From: Oscillospiraceae bacterium
GTDB taxonomy: Bacteria > Bacillota > Clostridia > Oscillospirales > Ruminococcaceae
Direction of reading: 5' to 3'
Length of the DNA: 24,334 nt
Assembly: GCA_900752435.1 (NCBI GenBank)
Contig: CAADVD010000006.1
Span: 1 to 24,334 of the forward strand
The position numbers and the translations under genes were made by a program. The notes under the pieces are model-generated. The model did no database searches. It saw only the letters and a program-made list of their open reading frames with translations, and was not told the DNA's origin. Shown here one piece after another: positions 7,247 to 15,375 of the stretch (the stretch's first letter is position 1; every line of letters starts with the position of its first letter).

Positions 7247-8251
7247 TTAAACCGCCATCACCTTGCAAGCATCCGGAAAGATTTTCGCAAAACCAGCCGT
7301 GGACGTAATCGCCGCGCGTTCCAGCTGACGGTCGATGAGCTTGTCGTATTCCACGTTCACATCACCGGCGCACACCATTTCCAGCGCACAGTTTTTGTCC
7401 AGCGCAATGATTTTGCCGGTCGGCACCGTGCTGGTCTTGTACAGCGCCGCGCCCATCGGCGTGGCAAGCTTGCCGGTAGTCTGGAAGTTCAGTCCGGTCA
7501 CCGGATCTTTGAATTCGCTCAGCGACAACAGCTTCACCATCGCACTGCCGTCCACCAACAGCGTGTTCAGCTCGAAGTCCTCAAATTTACTCCACAGGTT
7601 CAGCAAATCGGAATAGGCAAACGCAGAACCCAACAGCGCCACACTGGCCGCCGCATTGTTGTTGCCATCGCCGTTGACCAAGACGTCCACCGCATCGCCC
7701 AACTGCTGACGGGCAATCTGCGCGCCGATTTGGCGCAGAGTGACGGTAAACAAATCCAGCTTCTGGAATTTTACCGCTTCATACGAAGCCACCAGCATAC
7801 GGCCACGCTTGACCAGCTTCACCAGATTTTCCTGTGTTTTAATGATCATCGACGGAATCTCCGCACCCTCCGCCACGCGCTTCAGCTCCTGTTCTTCCTG
7901 AGAAGATGCCGAGGTAATCGAGCGGTAATCGAGCGAATCAATGTAAGTCTTGCTTGCAATGATGCCGTTTAGGATGTCCAAATCCGCCGTACCGGCCATC
8001 ACCGCACGCTTGACGTATTCCGGAAACAGTGCCGCCGAAGTGGAAGTGCTGAAAAACTTCTCCACCGCGTCGGACTTGTGTCCAGCTACCTTGATGTCAA
8101 AGCGCTTGAGCTGGCGTTCAAACGCGTCCAGCCCCTCCAGCTTTGTTCCTGCATACTGCTCGCTCGGGTCCAGCTCCTCCAGCACTGCCGAAAAGCTCTT
8201 GCCGCTGACGTGATACATGCCTTTTTCCAGTTTCAGATTGTCGTAATTCAT
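7247..8251 (-). CDS. Major capsid protein (HK97-fold)
   Basis: This 334-aa protein starts at ATG 8251 (AAAGGAG upstream); the longer frame upstream is intergenic. The N-terminal segment (about residues 1-80) is charged and would be the part trimmed or displaced during maturation. The body has the P-domain helix pattern (ENLVKLVKRGRMLVASYEAVK ... IGAQIARQQLGDAVDVLVNGDG) and C-terminal strands, consistent with the HK97 fold of PBSX-like phages (XkdG-type). It follows protease and decoration genes as usual. Capsid, portal and terminase together show the element is a DNA-packaging particle and not a pure tailocin. Confidence 0.88.
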   Translation of the reverse strand: MNYDNLKLEKGMYHVSGKSFSAVLEELDPSEQYAGTKLEGLDAFERQLKRFDIKVAGHKSDAVEKFFSTSTSAALFPEYVKRAVMAGTADLDILNGIIASKTYIDSLDYRSITSASSQEEQELKRVAEGAEIPSMIIKTQENLVKLVKRGRMLVASYEAVKFQKLDLFTVTLRQIGAQIARQQLGDAVDVLVNGDGNNNAAASVALLGSAFAYSDLLNLWSKFEDFELNTLLVDGSAMVKLLSLSEFKDPVTGLNFQTTGKLATPMGAALYKTSTVPTGKIIALDKNCALEMVCAGDVNVEYDKLIDRQLERAAITSTAGFAKIFPDACKVMAV

Positions 8252-8273
8252 ACTCGTTTTCTCCTTTCGATCT

Positions 8274-8615
8274 TTACAGTAAAATTTCCGCTGTTTTAGC
8301 CGAGCTGTCCACGGCAACCACAAGTCTGGAAACGCCTGCGGTCGCCTTCGCAATGCCGCCTGCCGCAGTCGCTTTCACCGGCGTATAGCCGACAGTCAGC
8401 GTGGTATCGGTGCACGGAAGCACCGCGCCACCCTTCACCTGTACGCCGGCATACGCGCCATTTCGGCTGACGCAAACGCCAATCGGGTCGGCGTCCGCCG
8501 CCGCCTTTTGCACCAAACCATTGCTTTTGAGCGTGACCAAATCCCCCAGCTCCACCGCAGTTTCCGCCTGCAGGGTCAACACCACTTCGCCAATGCCATT
8601 TACTCCAATGTTCAT
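8274..8615 (-). CDS. Capsid decoration/head-fibre protein, DUF2190-like
   Basis: This 113-aa Ala/Val/Gly/Thr-rich beta protein (ETAVELGDLVTLKSNGLVQKA, DPIGVCVS, VQVKGGAVLPC) resembles the small beta-barrel decoration proteins that bind HK97-like capsids. ATG at 8615 lies 9 nt after AGGAAGG; the ATG three codons earlier abuts that site and is less likely. It sits between protease and capsid genes. The role is to stabilise the shell; no enzymatic residue is apparent. Confidence 0.65.
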   Translation of the reverse strand: MNIGVNGIGEVVLTLQAETAVELGDLVTLKSNGLVQKAAADADPIGVCVSRNGAYAGVQVKGGAVLPCTDTTLTVGYTPVKATAAGGIAKATAGVSRLVVAVDSSAKTAEILL

Positions 8616-8629
8616 ATCGTTCATCCTTC

Positions 8630-9628
8630 CTAAATCTTAAAGCTATCGTTTTTGACTGTTCCGCTGTCCATTTTGCGCGCGGCCAACTGCGCGCCGCACC
8701 AGCCGCCTGCCGGTTCTTCCAGCGACAGCTTTTGCTCATAAGCGCGTTCAAAGGCTTTCAGCTCATCCAGCGACATCTTCTTTGCCACTGAAGCCACCGT
8801 ATCACTCGGAATCTCATTGCCGCACAAAAACGCCAGCTTCACCACGCGTTCCTGCAAACTGGTCAAATACGCTTTTCCCAGCGCGGCTTGTTCTTCCAGC
8901 TCGGCCAGCCGTCCGGCCAACAGCGCCTGTTCCTTACCGGACAGCGCCATGCCGCCCGATTCACCGGCCAATGCCTTTTTCAGTTCTTCATAATTGCGGT
9001 TGAGCAAATTTCGTTCCTCCTTCCCTGCTATGCGCATTCTTTTGGAGCAGAACCCCTTAGTCACCCCGGCCTGTCTCTGCGACGGCACCGCTACAAACGA
9101 CCACTCATATGCATCCGTCGGTTCTTCCAGCATCACATAGCACAGCGTATCCTCGTACCACTGCCCGATTTGGTGTTCGCAAGTCCGCTCATGCCCGTCC
9201 GCACCGCAGACGGAACAAGTGCGCCTGCCCACACTGCATCCCACGCTGACCTCCTTTTTGATGCCCGCGTCAATGTCTAGAATCAAATCTTCGTTTTTCG
9301 GACTGCGCACCATGTACGCCTTCGCTTTCAGATACGCATACGGCGCACCGTAGGCGGTTTGTCTGGTGGTGTCGTAGCGCACCTCTGTATCAAAGATGCG
9401 CGCCGTCTGGTTTTCACCCTTAGGGTTGTGGTCAAAGATGCCCGTTTTCCCCAAAAACAGCTCCGCCAGCTTTTGCAGTGCCGGCACGGTAAAGCTTTCA
9501 CCATCTCGGTCCACATCGTTGTCGCAGAGCAGGACGTTGAACACATACACCTCCTCCGCACGCAGTTCCCGTCTGGTGTAGGCGTTGATTTTTTCCAAAT
9601 CGCCCGCCTGCACATCAGCGGATTTCAT
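8630..9628 (-). CDS. Prohead protease with scaffold-like C terminus (S78-like)
   Basis: This protein of about 332 aa has a protease-like N-terminal half and a helical, Glu/Ala/Leu-rich C-terminal half (about residues 205-300) that could act as internal scaffold. A His is present in FDHNP and a Ser in the KKEVSVGC segment, as expected for the His and Ser of S78-type prohead proteases, followed by the WSFVAVPSQRQAG motif. An insertion CSVCGADGHERTCEH supplies three Cys and two His that could bind zinc. Start at ATG 9628 (AGGG at 7 nt); ATG 9646 is the alternative. It overlaps no catalytic part of portal and sits between portal and decoration genes. Confidence 0.75.
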   Translation of the reverse strand: MKSADVQAGDLEKINAYTRRELRAEEVYVFNVLLCDNDVDRDGESFTVPALQKLAELFLGKTGIFDHNPKGENQTARIFDTEVRYDTTRQTAYGAPYAYLKAKAYMVRSPKNEDLILDIDAGIKKEVSVGCSVGRRTCSVCGADGHERTCEHQIGQWYEDTLCYVMLEEPTDAYEWSFVAVPSQRQAGVTKGFCSKRMRIAGKEERNLLNRNYEELKKALAGESGGMALSGKEQALLAGRLAELEEQAALGKAYLTSLQERVVKLAFLCGNEIPSDTVASVAKKMSLDELKAFERAYEQKLSLEEPAGGWCGAQLAARKMDSGTVKNDSFKI

Positions 9629-9654
9629 AATTGTTCCCTGTCGCATAATTCGCG

Positions 9655-10800
9655 TTACTCTCCCTTCTCTTGTTCCAGCGCACAAGCCTGTGCTTCGTAC
9701 CAGTGCGCCTGCGCCGCTTCCACCTCATCCTTGAGGTTGATGGTGCTCCATTCCACCGCCGGTTCATCCAAAATTCCCTGCAAGCGCAAATACGTCCGGG
9801 CAATCTTGAGCAGTACCGGTGTGAGAAGCCGACGATAATATTCCAATTCCGTTGTCAGAATGTCGGTCTGCTGTTTGCTCATGCGCTCGGTCGTGGACCA
9901 CGACAGCCCCAGCAAAAACGGCGGAATGCCCAGCTTGGCCACAATCTGCTCCATCATCTGGCGCACCGGCACTTCGGTGTCAATCAGCTGATTGTCCGCG
10001 CCGATGACTTTAATCTCCACATCGCCCACAGTGATAAAATCCTTCACCTGTCCGTGCTCGGCGCTCTTCATGCCGTCCGCCCATTCGCGCGCAATCATCG
10101 CCGCACGCTCTTTTGCGTACGTTTTGTCCAGCCCATCGCCGGATGGCTTGTACGTCACCGCATAACGAATGTTACCGATACGGTCAAAGTTCAGCCCCAC
10201 GGAATGGTAAATCTTAAATAAAATGTCCGTCACAAACGGCAGACTGCGCAAAATGGAAACACCCGTACACGTTCCGGCCTTTGGATTGAGCGCGGTGAAC
10301 AAAACCAAATTTTTGTTGCTCACCTTTCGCTCTCCGCACAAACCGTCCTGCACATAAAAGTCCACATCCAGCGCATGTTCCGCCGGTTTAACCCGAACCG
10401 CACTCACATCGGCGTTGTACAGCCCCAAAAAGCGCTCGCCCTCGCCCAGCACCATCTCGCCGATGGCGTTGCCGTAGGTCAGCAGATTGTCCAGATAGAC
10501 GGAGATAAAGCTCTCCAATCCCACCCCCGTACCGCCAACGTTGACATGGTGCAGCAACTCATCCAGCGCACGCTGTGCTTTTTTGCTGTCCGCTTTTAGG
10601 GTAAATCCGCCTACCAGCCGCACCGTTTTCAAAATGGCCGCGTCAATGAGCGGCACACCCTCGCGGATGCTTTCGTACAACCGGATTTCCGGTGCAGCCA
10701 GCGGCACATAGCCGCCCAGCATCGCAAAGGGATTGCGGTTTTCACGCGACGTTTGCAGAATGGTCGCCGGCGCTTCTTTCTTTTTTCGAAACCAGCCCAA
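9655..10800 (-). CDS. Portal protein (HK97/PBSX type)
   Basis: This 381-aa protein forms the dodecameric ring through which DNA enters the capsid. Recognisable portal features are the NADVSAVRVKP region, the NLVLFTALNPKAG to ILRSLPF stretch and the signature KLGIPPFLLGL near residue 290, followed by helix YYRRLLTPVLLKIARTYLRL. The start is TTG at 10800, with GGAGG 7 nt upstream. It lies directly between large terminase and prohead protease, the standard packaging-module order. The length is somewhat short but plausible for PBSX-type portals. Confidence 0.92.
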   Translation of the reverse strand: MGWFRKKKEAPATILQTSRENRNPFAMLGGYVPLAAPEIRLYESIREGVPLIDAAILKTVRLVGGFTLKADSKKAQRALDELLHHVNVGGTGVGLESFISVYLDNLLTYGNAIGEMVLGEGERFLGLYNADVSAVRVKPAEHALDVDFYVQDGLCGERKVSNKNLVLFTALNPKAGTCTGVSILRSLPFVTDILFKIYHSVGLNFDRIGNIRYAVTYKPSGDGLDKTYAKERAAMIAREWADGMKSAEHGQVKDFITVGDVEIKVIGADNQLIDTEVPVRQMMEQIVAKLGIPPFLLGLSWSTTERMSKQQTDILTTELEYYRRLLTPVLLKIARTYLRLQGILDEPAVEWSTINLKDEVEAAQAHWYEAQACALEQEKGE

Positions 10801-10816
10801 ATGAATTCCTCCTCTC

Positions 10817-12079
10817 CTAAGATACGGTATCCCGTGCGGCGCTCACAACGAAAAAATCCTCCGTCTGCGCATACAGCACGGTGTTGACAAAATAGCGGAT
10901 GTCGTCCATGGCGTGGTCGTGCTCCTTCTTTGGCGCATCGCCGTGACCGCTCTCGTCCCAGACGTAGGCGGTGAATTCCCGAAGCGTGTCCAGACAGCTT
11001 TCGTGAATGCGTATCTTTTGATCGCGCAGGGCGTCGGATACCCGCCGAATGCCGTCGCGCACATCATTTTTCGCCGGAATCACCCGATACCTGCCATGAC
11101 GGCGGATGCACTCCATAAAGCTGGCCGCAGACGGGTCAACAATTACCGCTTCAATGGCGCGGTCACCGGCCAACAGCTCCAGCATTTCGTAATACTCCTC
11201 ATCGGTTTTTAAGCGCTGTTCACGGCGTGAATCGTAGTAGCATTCCGCCGTCCGATCCCACACGCCGCGATGCTCACCCCAAAGCCCCATGGACATCGGG
11301 TTGACCGTGCCGTAATCACAGGAGATATAATACTTACTGTATAATTTTCTCTGATTATACACATGGACATTTCGGTCAAACATCGGGTAAACCAAACCGG
11401 TCGCACACACCCATTTCCCCTCAACGAAGCGTTCATAGAACACACCGGAGAATAGGTTTTCGTACCGTCTGCGAATGCGCGCGGTCAGCGACGGGTTGTC
11501 GTCCATGCGAAAATGCAGGTAGAGCACGTTTTTCTGCGTGGCCTTTTGAATCCACTCGGTGTAAAACCAATGGTACGGATGCTCCGGATTGCAGTTGAAC
11601 CAGAAGCGCGAACCGTGAACGGAGCACCTTGCCAGCGCCTGTTCCACGAAGCTTCGCGGCATCAGGGCAACCTCATCCAACAAAATGCCGGACAAGGTAA
11701 CACCCTGGATGCGCGCCGCCGCGCCCTCGTCGTTGCCGCCGAACAGATAGAATCGATTCGTGCGGCCGTCTAAGGTCAATTCCAAATAGTCCTTGGACGG
11801 ACGGTCGATGCACTGGTAGCCGATGCTTTCGAGTACCTGCTTGAGCGGTTCCACTACATTGCGGCGAAGTGATCGGAGTGTTTTGGCACACAGCGCAAAG
11901 CTCGCACCGCTGAAGCTGGCGTTTGCCCAAAAGACAAACGAGAGCGCCATGCAGGTGGTTTTGCCGCTTCGCACCGCGCCGTCACAAATGATCGCGTCGC
12001 GCGCATAATAAGGACTGGTGCGGCACCACCAATTCATCACCAGCTTTTGCTTGGGGGAAAACTTATTGATGCAAATCAT
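10817..12079 (-). CDS. Terminase large subunit (ATPase and nuclease)
   Basis: This 420-aa protein is the DNA-packaging motor. The Walker A motif GAVRSGKTT lies at residues 34-42, and Walker B at LSGILLDEVALMP (about 130-142). The C-terminal RNase H-like nuclease shows acidic residues in SCDYGTVNP, VIVDPSAAS and HAMDDIRYF. All catalytic positions are therefore intact. ATG at 12079 overlaps the end of the small terminase gene (stop at 12063); frame upstream of that ATG is shadow of the small terminase. The length is close to PBSX XtmB. Intact motor residues suggest recent or continuing selection for packaging. Confidence 0.95.
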   Translation of the reverse strand: MICINKFSPKQKLVMNWWCRTSPYYARDAIICDGAVRSGKTTCMALSFVFWANASFSGASFALCAKTLRSLRRNVVEPLKQVLESIGYQCIDRPSKDYLELTLDGRTNRFYLFGGNDEGAAARIQGVTLSGILLDEVALMPRSFVEQALARCSVHGSRFWFNCNPEHPYHWFYTEWIQKATQKNVLYLHFRMDDNPSLTARIRRRYENLFSGVFYERFVEGKWVCATGLVYPMFDRNVHVYNQRKLYSKYYISCDYGTVNPMSMGLWGEHRGVWDRTAECYYDSRREQRLKTDEEYYEMLELLAGDRAIEAVIVDPSAASFMECIRRHGRYRVIPAKNDVRDGIRRVSDALRDQKIRIHESCLDTLREFTAYVWDESGHGDAPKKEHDHAMDDIRYFVNTVLYAQTEDFFVVSAARDTVS

Positions 12080-12560
12080 CGCTGTCTTTCCCCTCCTCTC
12101 CGGCGGCGCTTTGTTCCAAAGCACCATACAGAGCTTGCAGGTTTTCGCTGGTTTGGTCTGCACTGGCCAGTTCAAGCAGTTTTTCCAGCGCCCGATAACG
12201 ATCGAAAAATTTCAGTTCGAGCGCGTTTTCTTTTGGGCGTTTGAGCTCGCTGACGGCGTACAGGTCAAGTCCGTCCAGCAAGGTAAGCGCTTCTTCGCTT
12301 TCGGCAAAGACGAGCTTCACGCTGTCGGTCACCGAGCCGAACGCCAAACGGGAAAGTCCGGCGATGGCGGCCTGCTTGAGCTTCTTTGTCTGCGCGGCAT
12401 CATCGAGCGCTTCGATGTGTTCGAGAACATCCGCGCGCTGCAACAGCTTGGCGGCGGTGTTGTCCGCAAACAACGGCGCATAGCCGGATTTGACTGCGGC
12501 CTCGCGCCCATTGCGCAGTTTCTGAAACCAGTAGCAGAACAATTTTTCTTTTGCTTTGAT
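12063..12560 (-). CDS. Terminase small subunit (XtmA-like) with an abnormal start
   Basis: The body of this protein (about 165 aa) is a Terminase_2-type small subunit, the DNA-recognition partner of the packaging motor. The segment KEKLFCYWFQKLRNGREAAVKSGY is the characteristic N-terminal helix-turn-helix region. No ATG, GTG or TTG lies at a suitable distance from the AAAGGAGG site; the codon seven nt downstream of AGGAGG is ATC (12560-12558). The only nearby ATG is in the wrong frame and only 2 nt from the site. The frame stays open to ATG 12746, but that portion runs through a hairpin-rich intergenic repeat. Either AUC is used, a start mutated from ATG to ATC, or the gene is silent. Confidence 0.75.
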   Translation of the reverse strand: MKAKEKLFCYWFQKLRNGREAAVKSGYAPLFADNTAAKLLQRADVLEHIEALDDAAQTKKLKQAAIAGLSRLAFGSVTDSVKLVFAESEEALTLLDGLDLYAVSELKRPKENALELKFFDRYRALEKLLELASADQTSENLQALYGALEQSAAGEEGKDSDDLHQ

Positions 12561-12589
12561 AGCATCTCCTCCTTTAAATTTTTTAGAAA

Positions 12590-12830
12590 GAACTTTCCTC
12601 CGAGCGTTCTTGCGCCCAGCGTCAGGCTGGTCGCGGGCCGGCGGCGAATACGCCGGTCGCTCTCCGCAGAGAGCGAAATTCCCCTTTGCGTCAGCCAACT
12701 TTTGCTGAAGGTTTGGAGCTCCAAGGAGCTTCCCTTTTTCTGTCATTTCCCTTTGACGGCCATCCGGTGGATGGCTGGCAAACGGACGAAAACTCTTTGC
12801 TTTGAAAAAGTCCTTTCACTATCCCCTCAA
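12590..12830. repeat. Multi-hairpin intergenic repeat upstream of the phage cluster
   Basis: About 240 bp upstream of the small terminase is dense in short palindromes: TCGCTCTC/GAGAGCGA with a CGCA loop (12657-12676), TTGGAGCTCCAA (12713-12724), TCAGC/GCTGA (about 12691-12708), and GCCATCC/GGATGGC (12759-12775). It encodes no convincing protein, although one minus frame is open through it into the terminase. Such palindrome mosaics are typical of dispersed intergenic repeats in Clostridia; I recall similar translated artefacts in gut Clostridia genomes but cannot search to confirm it. Confidence 0.55.
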
Positions 12831-12838
12831 AAACGCAA

Positions 12839-12866
12839 AAAAGTTGCACGCGAACGTGCAACTTTT
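12839..12866. terminator. Bidirectional terminator hairpin
   Basis: AAAAGTTGCACG (12839-12850) and CGTGCAACTTTT (12855-12866) make a perfect 12-bp stem with a CGAA tetraloop, with A/T runs on both sides. It can stop transcripts from either direction and separates the lipoprotein/nnr operon from the phage cluster, implying that the phage genes have their own promoter downstream of it. Confidence 0.75.
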
Positions 12867-12944
12867 GAAAAAATATTTTTGGAATTTTTGAAAGTTTGGA
12901 GGAATAGCCAAATTTGTTTCTAGTATTTTAGTTATAATAACAAC

Positions 12945-12988
12945 AAATCGACCGTACTGGAGGATTGTCTTCCTCGTACGGCCGATTT
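12945..12988. terminator. Long hairpin terminator
   Basis: AAATCG-A-CCGTAC and GTACGG-C-CGATTT pair over 13 positions with one mismatch, and the inner GAGGA/TCCTC extends the stem. A-rich sequence lies on the plus side before it and TTTAAAAATTGTTT after it. It is placed to end the minus-strand lipoprotein operon. A TATAAT at 12933-12938 on the plus strand just before it raises the alternative of a very short plus-strand RNA. Together with 12,747-12,838 and 12,867-13,068, no gene is seen in this stretch. Confidence 0.6.
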
Positions 12989-13035
12989 AAAAATTGTTTC
13001 TTTTGAATTGTATTTGTGACATAGGATACCGTTTA

Positions 13036-13073
13036 TTTGAATGAAACGGGTCAATGTGGCATTAACTCCTACA
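13036..13073. repeat. Degenerate copy of the CCCTAC-tailed hairpin repeat
   Basis: The sequence around ACGGGTCAATGTGGCATTAA, then CTCCTACAATTGGG, matches the pattern of the repeats at 15,434-15,570 (ACGGGTCGATGTGGGCAT..., then CCCCTAC), with several substitutions that weaken the stem. It lies just after the lipoprotein stop. It supports a dispersed intergenic repeat family in this genome. Confidence 0.5.
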
Positions 13074-13656
13074 ATTGGGATGACGCATTTTCCTGCGTTT
13101 CTGCCACGGTTTTGTAAGTAAAATCGCTGAATTTGCAAGTCAAGTTGGCATCGGGAACTTCCAGCGAGTTTAATGCGCCATCGTTTCGGTTTACTTTCAT
13201 CGTGAAATCACCGTCCGGACTGGTTCCGGTAATGACAAGCTGTTTGCCTTTCGATTTGACCGCCAACTCATCGTCGCTGGCGGCGGCGTTCAGAACGCGC
13301 ATCAGCACGCCCACCGCGCCATTGGCCAACAGCGCATCATCCGTCAAATCCACGCTCATCCCCTCGTACTCCACATGCACCGTCTCACCGGCATAGGTAA
13401 AGCAAAAGCCGCTGAGCGCTTCCGGCTCGGCCACAAGGAAGCTGGCCTCCTGCATGGACGGCTTCGACAGCTCGCCTTTGGTTTCCAGCCCATTCACACA
13501 CACCTCCACCGTTGCGGTAAAGGGCTGTGCCAATGTGTTGTTGATGACCGTCGGTTCCGGCGCTGTCTTTCCCTGACAGCCAATCAGTACGCCCAACAGC
13601 GCCACCACAACCACCGCCACCGTCGGCACAAACAAATTGATACTTCGCTTGGACAC
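13069..13656 (-). CDS. Small lipoprotein of unknown function
   Basis: This 195-aa protein begins with a lipoprotein signal: SKRS, a hydrophobic core (VAVVVVALLGVL) and a lipobox LIGC with Cys at residue 27. The mature part is beta-rich and acidic, with no enzymatic motif I recognise; segments such as FTATVEVCVNG, FCFTYAGETVHVEYEGMSV and GDFTMKVNRNDGAL suggest a sandwich that resembles LolA/LppX-like or DUF4352-type ligand binders only in a general way. GTG at 13656 follows AAAGGCGGG. It is 47 bp downstream of nnrE-nnrD on the same strand and is probably co-transcribed with it. Location is the outer face of the cell membrane. Confidence 0.8.
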   Translation of the reverse strand: MSKRSINLFVPTVAVVVVALLGVLIGCQGKTAPEPTVINNTLAQPFTATVEVCVNGLETKGELSKPSMQEASFLVAEPEALSGFCFTYAGETVHVEYEGMSVDLTDDALLANGAVGVLMRVLNAAASDDELAVKSKGKQLVITGTSPDGDFTMKVNRNDGALNSLEVPDANLTCKFSDFTYKTVAETQENASSQL

Positions 13657-13703
13657 TCTGCATCCCGCCTTTCCAGTTCACGGGAGGCAAAGGCCGTGCG
13701 CGG

Positions 13704-15257
13704 CTAAAGAAGCTCCGACTCGTCCGCCTGCATCTCCCGCAGCAGCAAAGGTATCTCCGCAATCAAATCACGCGCCAGCACGCCATACTGCGAATAGCGC
13801 TCCGCACAGCGGTCACCGGCTAGGCCGTGCACATACACCGCCAGAATCAACGCGTAATCCAAGCTCATCCCCTGCGCCGCAAACGAACCAATCATGCCAG
13901 CCAACACATCGCCGCTTCCGCCCTTGGCCATACCGGCGTTACCGGTGGTGTTCTGGTAGAGCTTGCCCTCCGGTGTGGCAATGATGGTATCGTGCCCTTT
14001 GAGCACCACATACACGCCGTTTTGCGTGGCAAAATCATAGGCGGTTTTTTCGCGCTTGCGCTGGATTTCTTCAATGGAAAGCCCGGTCAGCCGCGCCATC
14101 TCGCCCGGATGCGGCGTCAGGATCAGCGGACACCTTGCTGTTTTTACTATATTTATGTCAGCGGCTACTGCATTTATGCCATCGGCATCCAAAACCAGCG
14201 GCTTGGATGCACAACGCACCAGCACTTTGATGAGCTTCTGTACTTCCTCATTCTGCCCCATGCCACAGCCCATCACCGTCACGGTGGACTGTTCCATGCG
14301 CTCCTGCAAAATGCCTAGGCTTTTGTCGCTGATACTGCCGTCGGGATTTTCAATCAGCGGCAAGGTCATGGCTTCCATAATGTCGGCAAAACAGCCCTGT
14401 GCCACCGTTTTGGAAGTCGCCAGCGTGGTTAAGCCGCATCCGCACCGCAGTGCCGCTTTGGTGCACATCAAGGCCGCGCCGCCCATGCCGACGCTTCCGG
14501 CAACGACAAGCAGTTTGCCGTAATCGCCCTTGTTGGAATAGGGAGCGCGCTTCGGCAACAGATGCTTGGCCATGGCGTAGGTGGTTTGCACGCACTCCAA
14601 ATCCAAGCCGTCAAAAGCTTCCGCCGGAATGCCGATGTCAATCAGCTCCTGTTCGCCGCAGAGCGGACGGGAGGTTTCCAGCACATGGGCAAGCTTGTGC
14701 GCGGCCAGCACCATCGTCGAATCGGCGTGGAAGTATACGCCCTCGACTGCGCCGGTATCGCCGTTGATGCCGCTGGGGATGTCGATGGCGATGCGTGTGG
14801 CTTTGGAATCGTTGGCGCGCTCCACTAGAGTGGCTTCCGTGCCGATCATGCGGCCGTGGAAGCCTGTGCCAAAGATGGTATCTACGATGAAATCGGCTTC
14901 CTTGATTTTAAACAGGATGATGGGAAGCGCATGTTCGGTATCCATCACCTCCACGCCCGAGCCTTGGAGCTGTTTGTACATATGGGCGCTTTCTGGCGTG
15001 CCGGGCAGACCCTTGCAAAGCACAACGGTTACGTTAGCGCCGCGCTCGTACAGGCGGCGGCCGATGACAAGGCCGTCTCCCCCGTTGTTGCCGCTGCCGC
15101 AGAGAATGACGATGTTTTTGTTGATGATGTGGTATTTCTGTACGATTTTCCGCGCGCTTTCCGTGCCGGCGTTTTCCATTAGCTGAATGTAGGAAACGCC
15201 TTGGACGACCGCGTTTTTCTCGACGTTTTTCATTTGTGCGACTGTCAATGGTTTCAT
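13704..15257 (-). CDS. nnrE-nnrD: Bifunctional NAD(P)HX epimerase / ADP-dependent NAD(P)HX dehydratase
   Basis: This 517-aa protein repairs hydrated NADH and NADPH. The N-terminal YjeF_N domain (about 1-215) epimerises R- and S-NAD(P)HX and shows LCGSGNNGGDGLVIGRRL (about 52-69) and DIPSGINGDTG. The C-terminal ribokinase-like domain (about 220-510) dehydrates S-NAD(P)HX using ADP and shows LVVAGSVGMGGA, LTPHPGEMARL and GGSGDVLAGMIG, whose Asp is the catalytic base. Both sites look intact and the length is typical. ATG 15257 is preceded by an AAAGGCGG site. A TATAAT at 15294-15299 (minus) gives a likely promoter. The lipoprotein gene follows in the same direction. Confidence 0.96.
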   Translation of the reverse strand: MKPLTVAQMKNVEKNAVVQGVSYIQLMENAGTESARKIVQKYHIINKNIVILCGSGNNGGDGLVIGRRLYERGANVTVVLCKGLPGTPESAHMYKQLQGSGVEVMDTEHALPIILFKIKEADFIVDTIFGTGFHGRMIGTEATLVERANDSKATRIAIDIPSGINGDTGAVEGVYFHADSTMVLAAHKLAHVLETSRPLCGEQELIDIGIPAEAFDGLDLECVQTTYAMAKHLLPKRAPYSNKGDYGKLLVVAGSVGMGGAALMCTKAALRCGCGLTTLATSKTVAQGCFADIMEAMTLPLIENPDGSISDKSLGILQERMEQSTVTVMGCGMGQNEEVQKLIKVLVRCASKPLVLDADGINAVAADINIVKTARCPLILTPHPGEMARLTGLSIEEIQRKREKTAYDFATQNGVYVVLKGHDTIIATPEGKLYQNTTGNAGMAKGGSGDVLAGMIGSFAAQGMSLDYALILAVYVHGLAGDRCAERYSQYGVLARDLIAEIPLLLREMQADESELL

Positions 15258-15293
15258 GGGGGAACCGCCTTTCCGATACAATTTATTGCCATT

Positions 15294-15322
15294 ATTATAA
15301 CATAAAAATTGCAAATAAGAAA
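15294..15322 (-). promoter_or_regulatory. Probable promoter of nnrE-nnrD
   Basis: On the minus strand TATAAT (15299-15294) stands 17 nt after TTTCTT (15322-15317), in an AT-rich stretch, about 36 nt before the nnr start codon. The -10 is perfect and the -35 weak. Confidence 0.5.
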
Positions 15323-15375
15323 TTGTATTTTGCGGTTTTTATAGAATCGTCATTTTATACCATAAAGGTAGTGGA

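Noticed and set aside
12329..12724. Alternative-frame open frame beginning at an ATG close to AGGAGG upstream of the small terminase
   Set aside because: Its product is Ser/Arg/Pro-rich low complexity, the ATG is only 2 nt from the ribosome site, and the other frame has the clear terminase domain.
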